The notes beneath the pieces are model-generated. The model did not search any database. It was not told the origin of the DNA and saw nothing but the letters and a program-made list of their open reading frames with translations. The position numbers and the translations under genes were made by a program. This document shows, piece after piece, positions 13,457 to 24,300 of a stretch of DNA of 39,860 bases. Location: IMG/VR virus record IMGVR_UViG_3300037189_003789, positions 1-39,860 of that record. One strand, written 5' to 3'. This DNA comes from a virus. Each line of letters opens with the position of its first letter. Positions within the stretch are counted from its first letter, which is position 1.

Positions 13457-15679
13457 ATGAGTGGAGTAGATGGTTTAGTTAAAGCGGCAGCCGCCACAAC
13501 AGCAGGCATCTCGGCAGTACAGAGTCTAACGTCATCCGGCCCTGCTAGTGGAATAACTGCGGCCGCAAGTGCTGGCGGCGGCATTACAGGATTTTTCAGT
13601 GCGTTATTTACAGGCGCCGGCAAAACAAAACTACCAGTTCCAAATCCGTTGTTAAATTATGCCAGCTACACTTACCAGATAGGATTAGGTGTATTAACTA
13701 ATGCACAGATGAATAGCCCCGACCTTTATATGAAAGGCAATCAGATACCATTAATACTTAAAGATGCCAGCGCCAGTCCGCAGAACAGAGTAAAAACACC
13801 CTACGGCACTTTTGAGTTTTATATAGATCACTTAGAAATTAACTCTTTACCAGTACTGCAAAAAAATGCTATATCAAATGTTACAAACATAACATTTAAA
13901 ATTATTGAACCGTATAGCATGGGAATGTTTATGGTAGCCTTACAGGCAGCGGCAGGCAGAGCAAAACATAAAAATTGGATACAAGCACCTTATATACTTA
14001 CTATAGATTTTAGAGGAAACACAGAATCAGGAGCAATGTCTAATATACCAAACACTAGTCGTAAGATTCCGATAAAAATTACAAACGCTAATATGACTGT
14101 AACTGAACAAGGATGTGTATACGACGTTTCGGCAATCCCCTGGAACGCACAAGCACATTCAACTGCTGATTCCGGATTAAAAACAAACATATCTATCTCG
14201 GGAAAAAATATACAAGAAATATTACAAACTGGCGAAAATAGTCTTCAAGCAGTTATCAATAAAAAATTAAAAGAACAAGCAGATCAAGGAATAGTAAAAG
14301 TACCAGACGAGGTCCTGATACTATTTCCAGACCGCATAGAAACGGCAAAAGCTCCAGCAGCCAATGATCAAGTCGAAGGTAAGTCTGCAGCCACATCGGG
14401 CACAACTGCTGACGATATCGGAAAAAATATTGGAGTTACTCGAGATCAGAAAAATGGTACTCTGGTTCAATCAGATGCTTCTTGTAATGCTATAGGAAAA
14501 GCGAAACTGGGGTTCAGCGAAATAAGAAGCGGTGATGCACCGGCAGGTAAAGAAAAAGACGTATGGAAAGAAAACAAGGGAATCTATACTAGAGGAAACT
14601 TAGTAATAGATCCGACAACAAACGAAATGCGATTCACGCAAAACATGGATATTTTTAATGTTATCAACCAGGTAATAATGATAAGTGATTATTCAAAAAA
14701 TGCCATGAGTAAAGGAAATCTAACAGAAGACGGCCAACGTCAACTATGGACTATTGATGCGCAGGTTTTTAATATTAGTTCTGATGAAAATCTTGCTTTT
14801 ACAGGTATGTATCCTAGACTAATAGTCTATAGAGTACTGCCTTATCTAGCACATAGTTCTGCTATCGCACCGATGAATCAAGCTCCTGTAGGTCAAGCAA
14901 AGCTAGAAAAACAAGTAGCTAAAGTTTATAACTATATCTATACTGGAAAAAATACCGACATTATACATTTTAATATTAAATTTAATGCAGGGTTTATAGG
15001 AAAGATGGGCCAGGCTAAACTTAATCAAACACAGGATGTTAAAAACGAAACTAAAGAAAGTGGAGCCGCCCGAGAACAAAAAGAAGATGTGCAACCAGTC
15101 GGAGAAGGAAACACAACGCCGGTTACGGGAAATTTTTTAACAAGAGCCATACGAGCATTTGAAAAATGGACGGGCTCGGATATGTATGGTGGCGGCGGAC
15201 CTGAAAATCTCGATACCAGAGTCATGCGATCGTTCTGGGATGCGGTAACTAGCCAGACCGAGATGGTAAAGATGGATATGGAGATACTCGGCGACCCCTA
15301 TTATATTATACAAAGTGGCATGGGATCTTATTCTGCCAAACCTGATTCACAAAATCTCAACAATGACGGCACCATGGCACATCAAAATGGACAGGTATTT
15401 GTCATTGTAAATTTTAGAACACCTATTGATATTAACCTTTCGACAGGATTGTACGACTTTGGAAAGTCAGCTAAAACTGGCCCGGTGACCATGTGGACTG
15501 GACTATACAAGGTCACACAAATACATAACAAGTTCAACGCCGGTGTTTTTACACAGCAGTTAGAAGCTATTAGATTACCTAATACAGAGCTACCTAAAAA
15601 ATATCAAGCTACAGCATCAACTATCTACGGCGCCGATAAACCAGCGCCGCCAGAAAAAGTACCGGCACCTAAATCATGA
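13457..15679 (+). CDS. Baseplate hub protein (gp27-position candidate)
   Basis: 740 residues. After an Ala/Gly-rich N-terminus (1-45) comes LNYASYTYQIGLGVLTNAQM (about 65-84), an FYIDHLEINSLPVLQ strand region and a FKIIEPYSMGMFMVALQAAA helix. A second beta domain follows (NMTVTEQGCVYDVSAIPWN). The middle (about 290-360) is low-complexity. A conserved C-terminal domain contains FINVINQVIMISDYS-like and FNIKFNAGFIG segments, GDPYYIIQSG (about 610-620) and WTGLYKVTQIHNKFNAGVF (near 700). Its order (after gp53, directly before the gp5-like spike, overlapping it by ATGA) and the repeated beta-barrel-like domains suggest the trimeric hub that holds the spike, the job of T4 gp27. Similarity to gp27 itself is not visible by eye. 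Confidence 0.55.
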   Translation: MSGVDGLVKAAAATTAGISAVQSLTSSGPASGITAAASAGGGITGFFSALFTGAGKTKLPVPNPLLNYASYTYQIGLGVLTNAQMNSPDLYMKGNQIPLILKDASASPQNRVKTPYGTFEFYIDHLEINSLPVLQKNAISNVTNITFKIIEPYSMGMFMVALQAAAGRAKHKNWIQAPYILTIDFRGNTESGAMSNIPNTSRKIPIKITNANMTVTEQGCVYDVSAIPWNAQAHSTADSGLKTNISISGKNIQEILQTGENSLQAVINKKLKEQADQGIVKVPDEVLILFPDRIETAKAPAANDQVEGKSAATSGTTADDIGKNIGVTRDQKNGTLVQSDASCNAIGKAKLGFSEIRSGDAPAGKEKDVWKENKGIYTRGNLVIDPTTNEMRFTQNMDIFNVINQVIMISDYSKNAMSKGNLTEDGQRQLWTIDAQVFNISSDENLAFTGMYPRLIVYRVLPYLAHSSAIAPMNQAPVGQAKLEKQVAKVYNYIYTGKNTDIIHFNIKFNAGFIGKMGQAKLNQTQDVKNETKESGAAREQKEDVQPVGEGNTTPVTGNFLTRAIRAFEKWTGSDMYGGGGPENLDTRVMRSFWDAVTSQTEMVKMDMEILGDPYYIIQSGMGSYSAKPDSQNLNNDGTMAHQNGQVFVIVNFRTPIDINLSTGLYDFGKSAKTGPVTMWTGLYKVTQIHNKFNAGVFTQQLEAIRLPNTELPKKYQATASTIYGADKPAPPEKVPAPKS

Positions 15680-17370
15680 CAGACCGTATAGACTATAATC
15701 TTCCTAAAGAAACTTCAAGATCTGGGCCCGGTCCTTTCCTAGCCACAGTAATAAGTCACGTTGATAAGACTTATATGGGATCGTTAGAAGTTGAAATACA
15801 AGGCCCATCTGGAGCATCTGCTACACAAGGACAAACACATACAGTAAAATATATGAGTCCGTTCTACGGAGTAACAAAAATTAGTGAAGTAGCTACTGAT
15901 CCTAATCAAAACAACTATACTAATAGCCAACAGAGTTATGGCATGTGGATGGTGCCGCCTGATCCAGGAACAACAGTAATGATAATCTTCGTTAACTCGG
16001 ATCCTAAGCGTGGATACTGGATCGGTTGTGTTCCTGACGAGCATATGAATTTTATGTTACCCGGAGCTGCCGCAACACAAAGTACTGTAGAAACTACTAC
16101 TGGAGACAATAGTGTGCCTGAAGCACATCTTGGTCGCGCTCCGACTGGCGAATATAATAAACTTATTGCAGAAAATAAAAAATCTGGTGATCCTGAATTT
16201 AAGAAAAAACCACAACACCCTCTATATACTATATTACAAAATCAAGGATTAAGTTTAGACGATGTTCGGGGAATAACAACTAGTAGTGCAAGGCGAGAAT
16301 TTCCTAGTTCTGTATTTGGTATTAGCACTCCAGGACCGTCAGACAAGACACCAGACGGAAGAAGAGGACCAAAGGGGAATAAAGAGAATAGGATCAACAA
16401 GGCTCCTCTTAGTCGACTTGGCGGCACCACTTTTGTCATGGACGACGGTGACGACAAATTTGTTAGGATGACTAAAGCAAATGCTGGCCCACCCGAATAC
16501 GAAGCATTAGAAGCATTGCCTGATACGCAAGCACCGAGCGGAGATATAACAATTCCACACAACGAGTTGTTTAGAATTCGCACTAGAACAGGTCATCAGA
16601 TACTGTTGCATAACAGCGAAGATTTAATCTACATTGCCAATGCCGCAGGTACTAGCTGGATAGAAATGACCAGCAGTGGTAAAATTGATATTTTTGCTGC
16701 CGATAGCATTAGTGTACACACTAAAGCAGATATGAATTTTTATGCTGATCGAGATGTTAATATTGAAGCTAAAAGAAATATTAATATGAAAGCTACTGGT
16801 CGTATACAAGTTGAAACTAAAGATAAATTTAATTTAATTGTAGCTAAAGACGGGTTTATCACAACAACTGGCAACCTGCAGGTCAACACAACCGGCCTTA
16901 ATAACTTTACATCTAAACTTGCAACAAATATTAATAGTAGTGCGAACATCAATTTTACATCTGGTGCTGATACTAATCTTAAAGCTGGAGCAAAATTTAC
17001 ACAAAACGCCGCAGGCTATTTTTCATTACCCGGATACGGAGGAGTTGCACCAGTTTCTGCAATAGCACCTGCTGCCTCAAAAGCAACAGCATTGTCGGTC
17101 TTTGACAATTTTTATAATTCAACAGGCGGAAAAATTTCTAGTATTATGAAGCGTATTCCCAATCACGAGCCATGGCCGCAACATGAAAATCTAGATCCTA
17201 TGTTTATGACAAACAGCTCTACTGATAGAGAAAATTCAGAAGCTATTAAGTTTACCGCAAATTCAAATAATCAGCTAGTACCAAAGTACTACACAGTTTA
17301 TACAACCGCTACAGACACCTTTACAAAATATAAAGGTACTGCAAGTGGTCCTAAATCAGGAGGACAATAA
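15676..17370 (+). CDS. 5: Baseplate central spike protein, gp5/VgrG-like, without lysozyme domain
   Basis: 564 residues. The N-terminal OB-fold (about 1-120) has GPFLATVISHVDKTYMGSLE, SYGMWMVPPDPGTTVMIIF and SDPKRGYWIGCVPDEHMNFM, typical of gp5/VgrG spike bases. A Pro/Lys-rich linker (about 150-240) leads to GHQILLHNSEDLIYIANAAG (about 315-334). From about 335 to 450 there is a triple beta-helix of eight-residue-like repeats alternating polar and hydrophobic residues (KIDIFAADSISVHTKADMNF...DVNIEAKRNINMKATG). T4 gp5 carries a lysozyme between the OB-fold and the helix; I see no lysozyme catalytic motif here. The C-terminal 100 residues (after GYGGVAPVSAIAP) may be a tip or chaperone domain with a KRIPNHEPWPQHEN motif. 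Confidence 0.8.
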   Translation: MTDRIDYNLPKETSRSGPGPFLATVISHVDKTYMGSLEVEIQGPSGASATQGQTHTVKYMSPFYGVTKISEVATDPNQNNYTNSQQSYGMWMVPPDPGTTVMIIFVNSDPKRGYWIGCVPDEHMNFMLPGAAATQSTVETTTGDNSVPEAHLGRAPTGEYNKLIAENKKSGDPEFKKKPQHPLYTILQNQGLSLDDVRGITTSSARREFPSSVFGISTPGPSDKTPDGRRGPKGNKENRINKAPLSRLGGTTFVMDDGDDKFVRMTKANAGPPEYEALEALPDTQAPSGDITIPHNELFRIRTRTGHQILLHNSEDLIYIANAAGTSWIEMTSSGKIDIFAADSISVHTKADMNFYADRDVNIEAKRNINMKATGRIQVETKDKFNLIVAKDGFITTTGNLQVNTTGLNNFTSKLATNINSSANINFTSGADTNLKAGAKFTQNAAGYFSLPGYGGVAPVSAIAPAASKATALSVFDNFYNSTGGKISSIMKRIPNHEPWPQHENLDPMFMTNSSTDRENSEAIKFTANSNNQLVPKYYTVYTTATDTFTKYKGTASGPKSGGQ

Positions 17371-17816
17371 TGTCCAACAGCCTACATACTAAAACAGTAA
17401 TAACAGCAAAAGCCACAGTTAATTCAGCATCTAGTCCAAGAAAGTATAGAGGGTTCAGCACAGTCAGTACTAATACACAAAATTTTGCATTGTATGATTT
17501 TGAATTAATTAAACAGGATTTATTAAACAGTTTTCATGTGCGCCAAGGGGAAAGATTGATGAATCCTACGTATGGTTGTGTTATATGGGATCTATTATTT
17601 GAACCTCTTACTGACGACATTAAAGAGCTAGTATTGCAGAATGTTAATCAGATACTTAATTCTGATCCACGTGTACAAGCTAATAATGTTATCGTAACTA
17701 CCTACGATACTGGAATACAAATAGAAGCTGTGCTAACGTATGTGCAATATAATCTTCAAGAACAATTACAAATACAGTTCGATCAAACCAACGGTTTAAC
17801 AGCGCAGACCGTATAA
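17370..17816 (+). CDS. 25: Baseplate wedge protein gp25
   Basis: 148 residues (T4 gp25 is 132). A short variable N-terminus is followed by the gp25/GPW fold: YDFELIKQDLLNSFHVRQGE (about 48-67), RLMNPTYGCVIWDLLFEPL (about 68-86), DDIKELVLQNVNQILNSDPR (about 88-107) and the strand pair NVIVTTYDTGIQIEAVLTYV. The family belongs to the minimal sheath-initiating baseplate core shared by contractile tails and type VI secretion (TssE). The start codon overlaps the upstream spike stop (TAATG) and has an excellent AGGAGG site. It is the last gene of this sub-operon before a new late promoter. Confidence 0.95.
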   Translation: MSNSLHTKTVITAKATVNSASSPRKYRGFSTVSTNTQNFALYDFELIKQDLLNSFHVRQGERLMNPTYGCVIWDLLFEPLTDDIKELVLQNVNQILNSDPRVQANNVIVTTYDTGIQIEAVLTYVQYNLQEQLQIQFDQTNGLTAQTV

Positions 17817-17837
17817 AATACGCACATAATTTTATCA

Positions 17838-17845
17838 AATAAATA
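17838..17845 (+). promoter_or_regulatory. Late promoter (one mismatch) for gp6 and the giant tail gene
   Basis: AATAAATA in the context ATCAAATAAATACTG, the same TCAAATAAATA form as at 12138. A start near 17852 leaves a leader of about 12 bases with AGGATCAATC before ATG 17864. The gp25-gp6 gap is 47 bases. Confidence 0.65.
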
Positions 17846-17863
17846 CTGTTATTAGGATCAATC

Positions 17864-20800
17864 ATGAGTTCAACAACAAGACAAAATAATCTGCTACTAG
17901 CAGAAGATTGGCAAAAGATATATCAAAGTTTTAGGAACGCAGACTTCCAAAGCTATGATTTTGACAATCTACGTCGTACGATGATTGACTATATCCGTAC
18001 AAATTTCCCAGAAGATTTTAACGATTATATTGAGTCAAGCGAGTACTTGGCCCTTATCGATCTTATTGCTTTTATAGGTCAAAGTGTTGCTTTCCGTGCT
18101 GATCTAAATGCACGTGAAAACTTTTTAGAGCTTGCAGAACGTCGTGATAGCATCTTACGATTAGCTCGACTAGTCAGTTACAATGCTAGAAGAACTGTGG
18201 CGGCACAGGGACTATTAAAATTTACCACCGTACAAACAACAGAAAATGTGCTTGACAGCAACGGCCGTGATCTTGCTGGACAATATGTGTCTTGGAACGA
18301 TAGTAGCAATCCTAACTGGTATGATCAATTTATTAAAATTCTAGATGCGGCATTCCCACAGCAACAACAGTTTGGAAATCCTGCAGATAGCGCAACAATT
18401 TACGGAGTGCCCACAGCCCAGTACAGGTTTAATGCTAACAACAAAGATGTGCCGGTTTATTCATTCTCTAAAACTATTGCAGGCCGTGGAATGGATTTTG
18501 AAATAACCAGTACAACATTTACCGGACAAACATTTATATACGAAGAAGCTCCGAAGATTGCTAATCAAATATCTTGCATCTACAAAGATGACGGCTATGG
18601 TGCCGGTAGTCCGGGAACAGGATTTTTCTTTAACTTTGTTCAAGGTACATTAAACACTGGAACATTTACAGTTTCAAATCCTAGCACTAATCAATCTATA
18701 GATATTAATACACAAAATATCAACGATTCAGATGTTTGGTTATATGATGTAAATCAAAGTACCGGTCTAGAACATACCTTATGGTTAAAAGTTCCTGCAC
18801 TAACCGGTAATAATGTTATCTACAATTCATTAAATCAAACAACTAGTACAATCTATGCTGTGGCTACTAAAGTTGGTGATGCGGTTAGCTTGAATTTTGC
18901 AGATGGTACGTTTGGCAAATTACCCAACGGTGATTTTAGAGTTTACTACAGAGTTAGTAACGGCTTAACTTATACTATCAACCCATCGGATATTGTTAAT
19001 GTGTCTATTGCAATTCCCTACATATCTGCTCTAGGAACAAGTGAAACATTAACGATAGGATTGAGCCTAGCCAGTTCAGTTATTAATGCAACTGCTTCAG
19101 AGACAAACGCTAGTATAAAACAAAATGCTCCACAGACTTACTATACACAAAATCGTATGATTACTGGAGAGGACTATAATATTAGTCCCTTGTCAGCTAA
19201 CTTACAGGTAGCAAAAGTAAAAGCTATTAATAGAACATCGAGTGGTATTAGTAGATATTTTGATCTAACAGATCCTACCGGAAAATATTCAAGTACAAAT
19301 CTTTTTGCCGACGACGGAGTTTTATATCAGCAGTTTTACACTACGGGTACAACATTCTCTGCCTCCGGAACTCAAATAACTGGTGCGTATGTACAAGGTG
19401 TTATTGACAATACTGTGTTGCTTATCCTTGAAGATCCTAATCTTAGAAATTTCTTTTATTCAACATTTGTTACCTATACTGCGGCCAGTCTTAATGTGTC
19501 TTGGTATGCAGTGACCAGTGACAGCAACAGTACTAGCGGATATATTGGAGGCGCAACTACTAAGATACCGTTTGCTGTTGGAACATATACTCTAACAGAT
19601 TTAAGTTATGTAACTGCAGGTGCTATGATTAAATTTACAGCACCGGCTGGTAAGTATTTTAATACCAAGCAGGCTAATGCTATTACAACAATACCAACAA
19701 TTGGTGGGCAACCTTTAGTGCCAGCTAATGGCGCAAGCTACTTGTGGGCTAGAGTAGTTTCAGTAAAAGGAGATGGTACAGCTTCTGGTACAGGTACATT
19801 ATCAACAGGATTTGGTCCGATAATCCTAAGTAAGGAGATTCCAACAGGCGCTGTAGTTTCGGCTGTTATGCCGCATTTTTCAACATCGTTAACTACTAGT
19901 GTTCAGACATCAATGGTTGATCTAATACTAAGTAACTCAACATTTGGATTACGTTATGATGCAAGTTCTGCTAGTTGGCAAATTATCTTTGAACAAAATT
20001 TAAACACTACTTCTCCGTTCAGCTTGCAATATCAAGGCAATAATACTAACACTCAGTTAGATGCTAGCTGGCTACTATTATTTACAACTGACACACTAAC
20101 ATACACGATCACCGAACGTGCAGTGAGATATGTTTTTGAAAGTGATGCAGAGGTGACATTTTATTTTGATGATACTGTTAAAATTTATGATGTAGTGCAA
20201 TCGAATACAGTTACGGATACTATTAAGATATTAAACATTAATACTCAACCAGATAGCGCATTTCCATTCACTACTGATTACCACTGGCAGGTAGTATCTG
20301 AATCTATCGGACAAGACGGCTATATCGATCCTAAAAAAGTTATAATAACTTTCGCAGACCCAAGTAACAGCGGTGTTGTTGACAATCCACAGCAGTTTTT
20401 AGATATTGTAGCACCGTCAACTAATACATTAACCAAGTATATTGTTGAGAAAAAATATGAAATATCTCTAGGACAAGAAGATTACAAATATGTAACTAAT
20501 AATCCGTTAACAGGCCCTGTAATTATACTTCCTACTCAAAGTGCCGCATATCCAGTGAGCCAATGGACAACTGGACAGTATTTTTATTTTGTTGATTCAC
20601 AAGTAGTTGTACAATATGTTCCTACTAGTACTACTCAACAACTTCAACCTACATTAGATTATAAAGTTTATGCAGGTAGAGATAATCTGCGATTTCAATA
20701 CACTCACAGTGCTAGCTATGATTCAAGGATCGATCCCGGGTCTAGTAATATTATTGACATCTATGTATTGACACATAGTTATGATATGGCATTTAGACAA

Positions 20801-21376
20801 TGGGTCGCTAAAGGTGCTCCTCAGGACGGATCAGAGCCGCTACCGCCAAGTCAGAGTGAATTAAATACACTACTAGCACCTAATTTAAATCTAATTAAAT
20901 CAATATCAGATGAGATAATTTATCATCCGGTAAATTATACACTATTATTCGGAACAGCAGCCGACGCTAATTTACAAGCGACATTTGAAGTTATGATCAA
21001 TCCATCATCGGCAATAAGTTCAGCTAATGTTATTGCAAGGATATTAACAGCAATTAATCAATTCTTTGCACTTGAAAACTGGTCGTTCGGTGACACCTTC
21101 TACTTTACAGAGTTATCAACTTATGTAATGAATCAGTTAGCACCTGATATTACTGCATTTGTGATAGTTCCAGTGCAAACAGGTCAATATTTTGGTAGTC
21201 TATTTGAAATAACTTGTCCTAGCAACAGCATATTTTTAAGCTGTGCTACGGCAGCAAATATACAAGTAGTGTCGGGATTAACCAGCACTAATCTTAAAAC
21301 TGTAACAGGTACAGCACTAGCTGAAACAGTGTCTAGTCAACAAATCACTAGCGCAAATTATGGGGCAAATAGTTAA
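17864..21376 (+). CDS. 6: Baseplate wedge protein gp6
   Basis: 1170 residues, nearly twice T4 gp6 (660). The N-terminal block is the gp6/J-like signature: LLAEDWQKIYQSFRNADFQS (about 10-29), then a LRRTMIDYIRTNFPEDFNDY helix, SEYLALIDLIAFIGQS and AFRADLNARENFLELAERRD, and LRLARLVSYNARR. The middle region contains long beta-rich inserted segments (about 450-700, rich in Thr/Ser), which explains the extra length. The C-terminal part (YNISPLSANLQVAKVKAINR region and the final ANVIARILTAINQFFALENW helix) matches the wedge dimer core. gp6 forms the inner ring that holds the wedges and triggers sheath contraction. Confidence 0.92.
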   Translation: MSSTTRQNNLLLAEDWQKIYQSFRNADFQSYDFDNLRRTMIDYIRTNFPEDFNDYIESSEYLALIDLIAFIGQSVAFRADLNARENFLELAERRDSILRLARLVSYNARRTVAAQGLLKFTTVQTTENVLDSNGRDLAGQYVSWNDSSNPNWYDQFIKILDAAFPQQQQFGNPADSATIYGVPTAQYRFNANNKDVPVYSFSKTIAGRGMDFEITSTTFTGQTFIYEEAPKIANQISCIYKDDGYGAGSPGTGFFFNFVQGTLNTGTFTVSNPSTNQSIDINTQNINDSDVWLYDVNQSTGLEHTLWLKVPALTGNNVIYNSLNQTTSTIYAVATKVGDAVSLNFADGTFGKLPNGDFRVYYRVSNGLTYTINPSDIVNVSIAIPYISALGTSETLTIGLSLASSVINATASETNASIKQNAPQTYYTQNRMITGEDYNISPLSANLQVAKVKAINRTSSGISRYFDLTDPTGKYSSTNLFADDGVLYQQFYTTGTTFSASGTQITGAYVQGVIDNTVLLILEDPNLRNFFYSTFVTYTAASLNVSWYAVTSDSNSTSGYIGGATTKIPFAVGTYTLTDLSYVTAGAMIKFTAPAGKYFNTKQANAITTIPTIGGQPLVPANGASYLWARVVSVKGDGTASGTGTLSTGFGPIILSKEIPTGAVVSAVMPHFSTSLTTSVQTSMVDLILSNSTFGLRYDASSASWQIIFEQNLNTTSPFSLQYQGNNTNTQLDASWLLLFTTDTLTYTITERAVRYVFESDAEVTFYFDDTVKIYDVVQSNTVTDTIKILNINTQPDSAFPFTTDYHWQVVSESIGQDGYIDPKKVIITFADPSNSGVVDNPQQFLDIVAPSTNTLTKYIVEKKYEISLGQEDYKYVTNNPLTGPVIILPTQSAAYPVSQWTTGQYFYFVDSQVVVQYVPTSTTQQLQPTLDYKVYAGRDNLRFQYTHSASYDSRIDPGSSNIIDIYVLTHSYDMAFRQWVAKGAPQDGSEPLPPSQSELNTLLAPNLNLIKSISDEIIYHPVNYTLLFGTAADANLQATFEVMINPSSAISSANVIARILTAINQFFALENWSFGDTFYFTELSTYVMNQLAPDITAFVIVPVQTGQYFGSLFEITCPSNSIFLSCATAANIQVVSGLTSTNLKTVTGTALAETVSSQQITSANYGANS

Positions 21377-24300
21377 TGGCTAACAGTATTCTTCCACCCG
21401 GCGGACTTGGTGTAAACTTTCTTCCTGATTTTTATCAGACTCCGGCTAACAAAAAATTCCTGCAAGCTACAGTTGATCAATTATTTCAACCGGGTACAAT
21501 TACTAAGACCAGTGGATTTATCGGTCGTGAAAATGCTAAAGCCGCTACCGGCACTGATGTTTATGTAAAATCAGCTACTACTCCTAGACAAAACTATCAG
21601 CTAGAACCAGGCATAGTAATTAAGGATGAGTTAGATAACGTAAAGTTTTTTAAAGACTATCAGGACTATATTAATCAATTAGGAGTATTTGGAGCGAATA
21701 CTAGCAATCATGCTCGTTTAAATAAACAAGAATTTTACAGCTGGGATCCGCATATTGATTGGGATAAGTTTGTTAACTTTCAAAACTATTACTGGTTACC
21801 ATATGGACCTGACGCTATACGAATTTATGGTCAGCAAGCAACTGGCGTTAGTACATATACTGTAGAAATACAATCCGAAGGTGATGTTAACGAATATCTA
21901 TTCACACCTAACGGTCTAACATTAAATCCTACGATTAAATTATATCGAGGTCAGACCTATAATTTTAGTGTTACTAGTGACGCAAATCCATTTAGCATTA
22001 TGCTTTCTAGATCAACCGGTACTGGTTCGAGATACCATAGCGGTGTTGTTAATAATGGAGTAACTAACGGAATACTAACATTTACAGTTCCTATAGATGC
22101 TCCTAATCTACTATATTATCAAAGTGAATCTGATATAGCACTAGGCGGTGCAATAGAAATTTATGATTTCTTGGATAATTCATACATTGATGTAGTTAAC
22201 GAAGTATTAGGTAAAAAGAATTACAAATTAAGTAACGGGACTCAATTAAGTAACGGCATGAAAGTGGAGTTTGGTGGTAATGTAACCCCGGCTAGTTATG
22301 CTTCAGGCAAATACTATGTAGAAGGTGTAGGTACTGCAATTAAACTAGTGCCCGAGGCAATATTAGAAATAGTAACACCTTACACAAAAAACGAATCTAT
22401 AGAATTTGATGCAACACCGTTTGATGTTAGCCCGTTTGATGACGCCACCGGATTTGCCACTTTACAAGATTATGTAGTAATTAATCGTGCTAGTAAAGAC
22501 CATAACCCGTGGACAAGATATAATCGTTGGTTTCATAAAGATGTAATTATAACATCAGCAACTTATAACAACGATACTCCATCGTTAGATCAAACAGCTA
22601 GAGCAGTTAGACCAATTATAGAGTTTGAAGCAGATCTTAAATTGTTTAACATGGGTACTACTGCTACAACAGATATCGACTTAGTTGATGATTTTACTAC
22701 AGATGTATTTTCAGCAATTGAGGGCACGACTGGATATAATATAGATGGTGTACAACTAGTACAAGGACAGAAAATATTATTTTTAGCTGACACAGACCCT
22801 CTTGTACAAAACAACATATACGAAGTTGGGTTTGTTAATATCCAAGGAACTATCAGAATAACATTAACACAGATAGCAACACCGACTTTAAATCAATCGA
22901 CATTAGTATTACAAGGATTAGCAAATCAAAGTTTGATGTATTGGTTTAACGGGTCGACATGGATTAAAGGGCAACAAAAAACAAATACTAATCAAGCGCC
23001 ATTGTTTGATATAGTTGACGACAATGGTATAAGTTACAGTGACGAAATGACCTACACCGGTACTACATTTACCGGAACAAAATTATTTTCTTATGAACTA
23101 GGTACAGGGATTGCTGATAAAATTCTAGGATTCCCATTAACCTATCTAAATGTTGCGAATATTGGTGATATTGTTTTTAGTTTTAATTTAGCTACAGATA
23201 CTTGGAAATGGAAACAAAATGGTAGTACTGTTACAAAACAGATTAGTGCAGGATACTTATCAAGTTTAGATTATGCAGGTAACAAGATTTATATCAATGG
23301 TTGGCAAATTTGCAATACTACTACAACACAAGCGTCGGTAAGGATTTATAAAAATTCAGGATTAACAAATAAATTTAATCTTGATGTATACGATGATATT
23401 AACAATCTAACTGATTTAGAAGTAAAATTATATGTCAACGGCGTCCGCTTAGAACCTACTAAATGGACATTGGTAAAAAGAACAGATTATTATCAAATAG
23501 TTTTAACCACTCCTATAGAGCTTACAGATGTATTAACTATTAGAAGTTTTTCAGCACAGCCTATAAACGAGAATGGTTATTATGAAATTCCACTGAACCT
23601 ACAGAATAATTCTTTAAACAGCGATATCAGTACATTCACGCTAGGCGAGGTAATGGATCATGTTAATAGCATTATAGATAATATACCGCAGACATACGAT
23701 ACAACTCATAATAGTATTAGAGATTTAGGAAACGTTACACAATATGGTACAAAATTTGTACAGCACAGCGGCCCTCTCAGCCTTGCAATATACCATGTTA
23801 CTTCGGAATCTAATAATATCATCAAAGCATTAGAAACTGCTAGGGATGATTATAATTCATTTAAAAGAAATTTTATAGCTCTTGCAGGATCGCTAGGCGT
23901 TGATGCAACTTCGACTCAGTTAGTTGAATTAATTTTACAAAAACTCAACGCAAATAAACCTAATACGTCACCTTATTATTTTAGTGACATGGTTCCGTAC
24001 GGAGCTGCCACTACTACTAATTTAACCGTAGTTGATTATAGAATAAAAACATATCCGCTAACTGCTGTATTTTCTCTAGATAAATTAAGCAATAAGGCTG
24101 TTGGTGTTTACCAGACTAGTGTACTAACTAAAGTTAAAACACAATTAGCTTATGGTCGAGACTATACATTCAGTGACCAAGGGTTTGTTGTAATTAGCGA
24201 TAGCTTGGTTCTTACTAATGGCGATACAATCACAACTATCGAATATGATTCAACTGACGGTTCTTATGTACCGGCAACACCTACTAAATTAGGCATGTGG

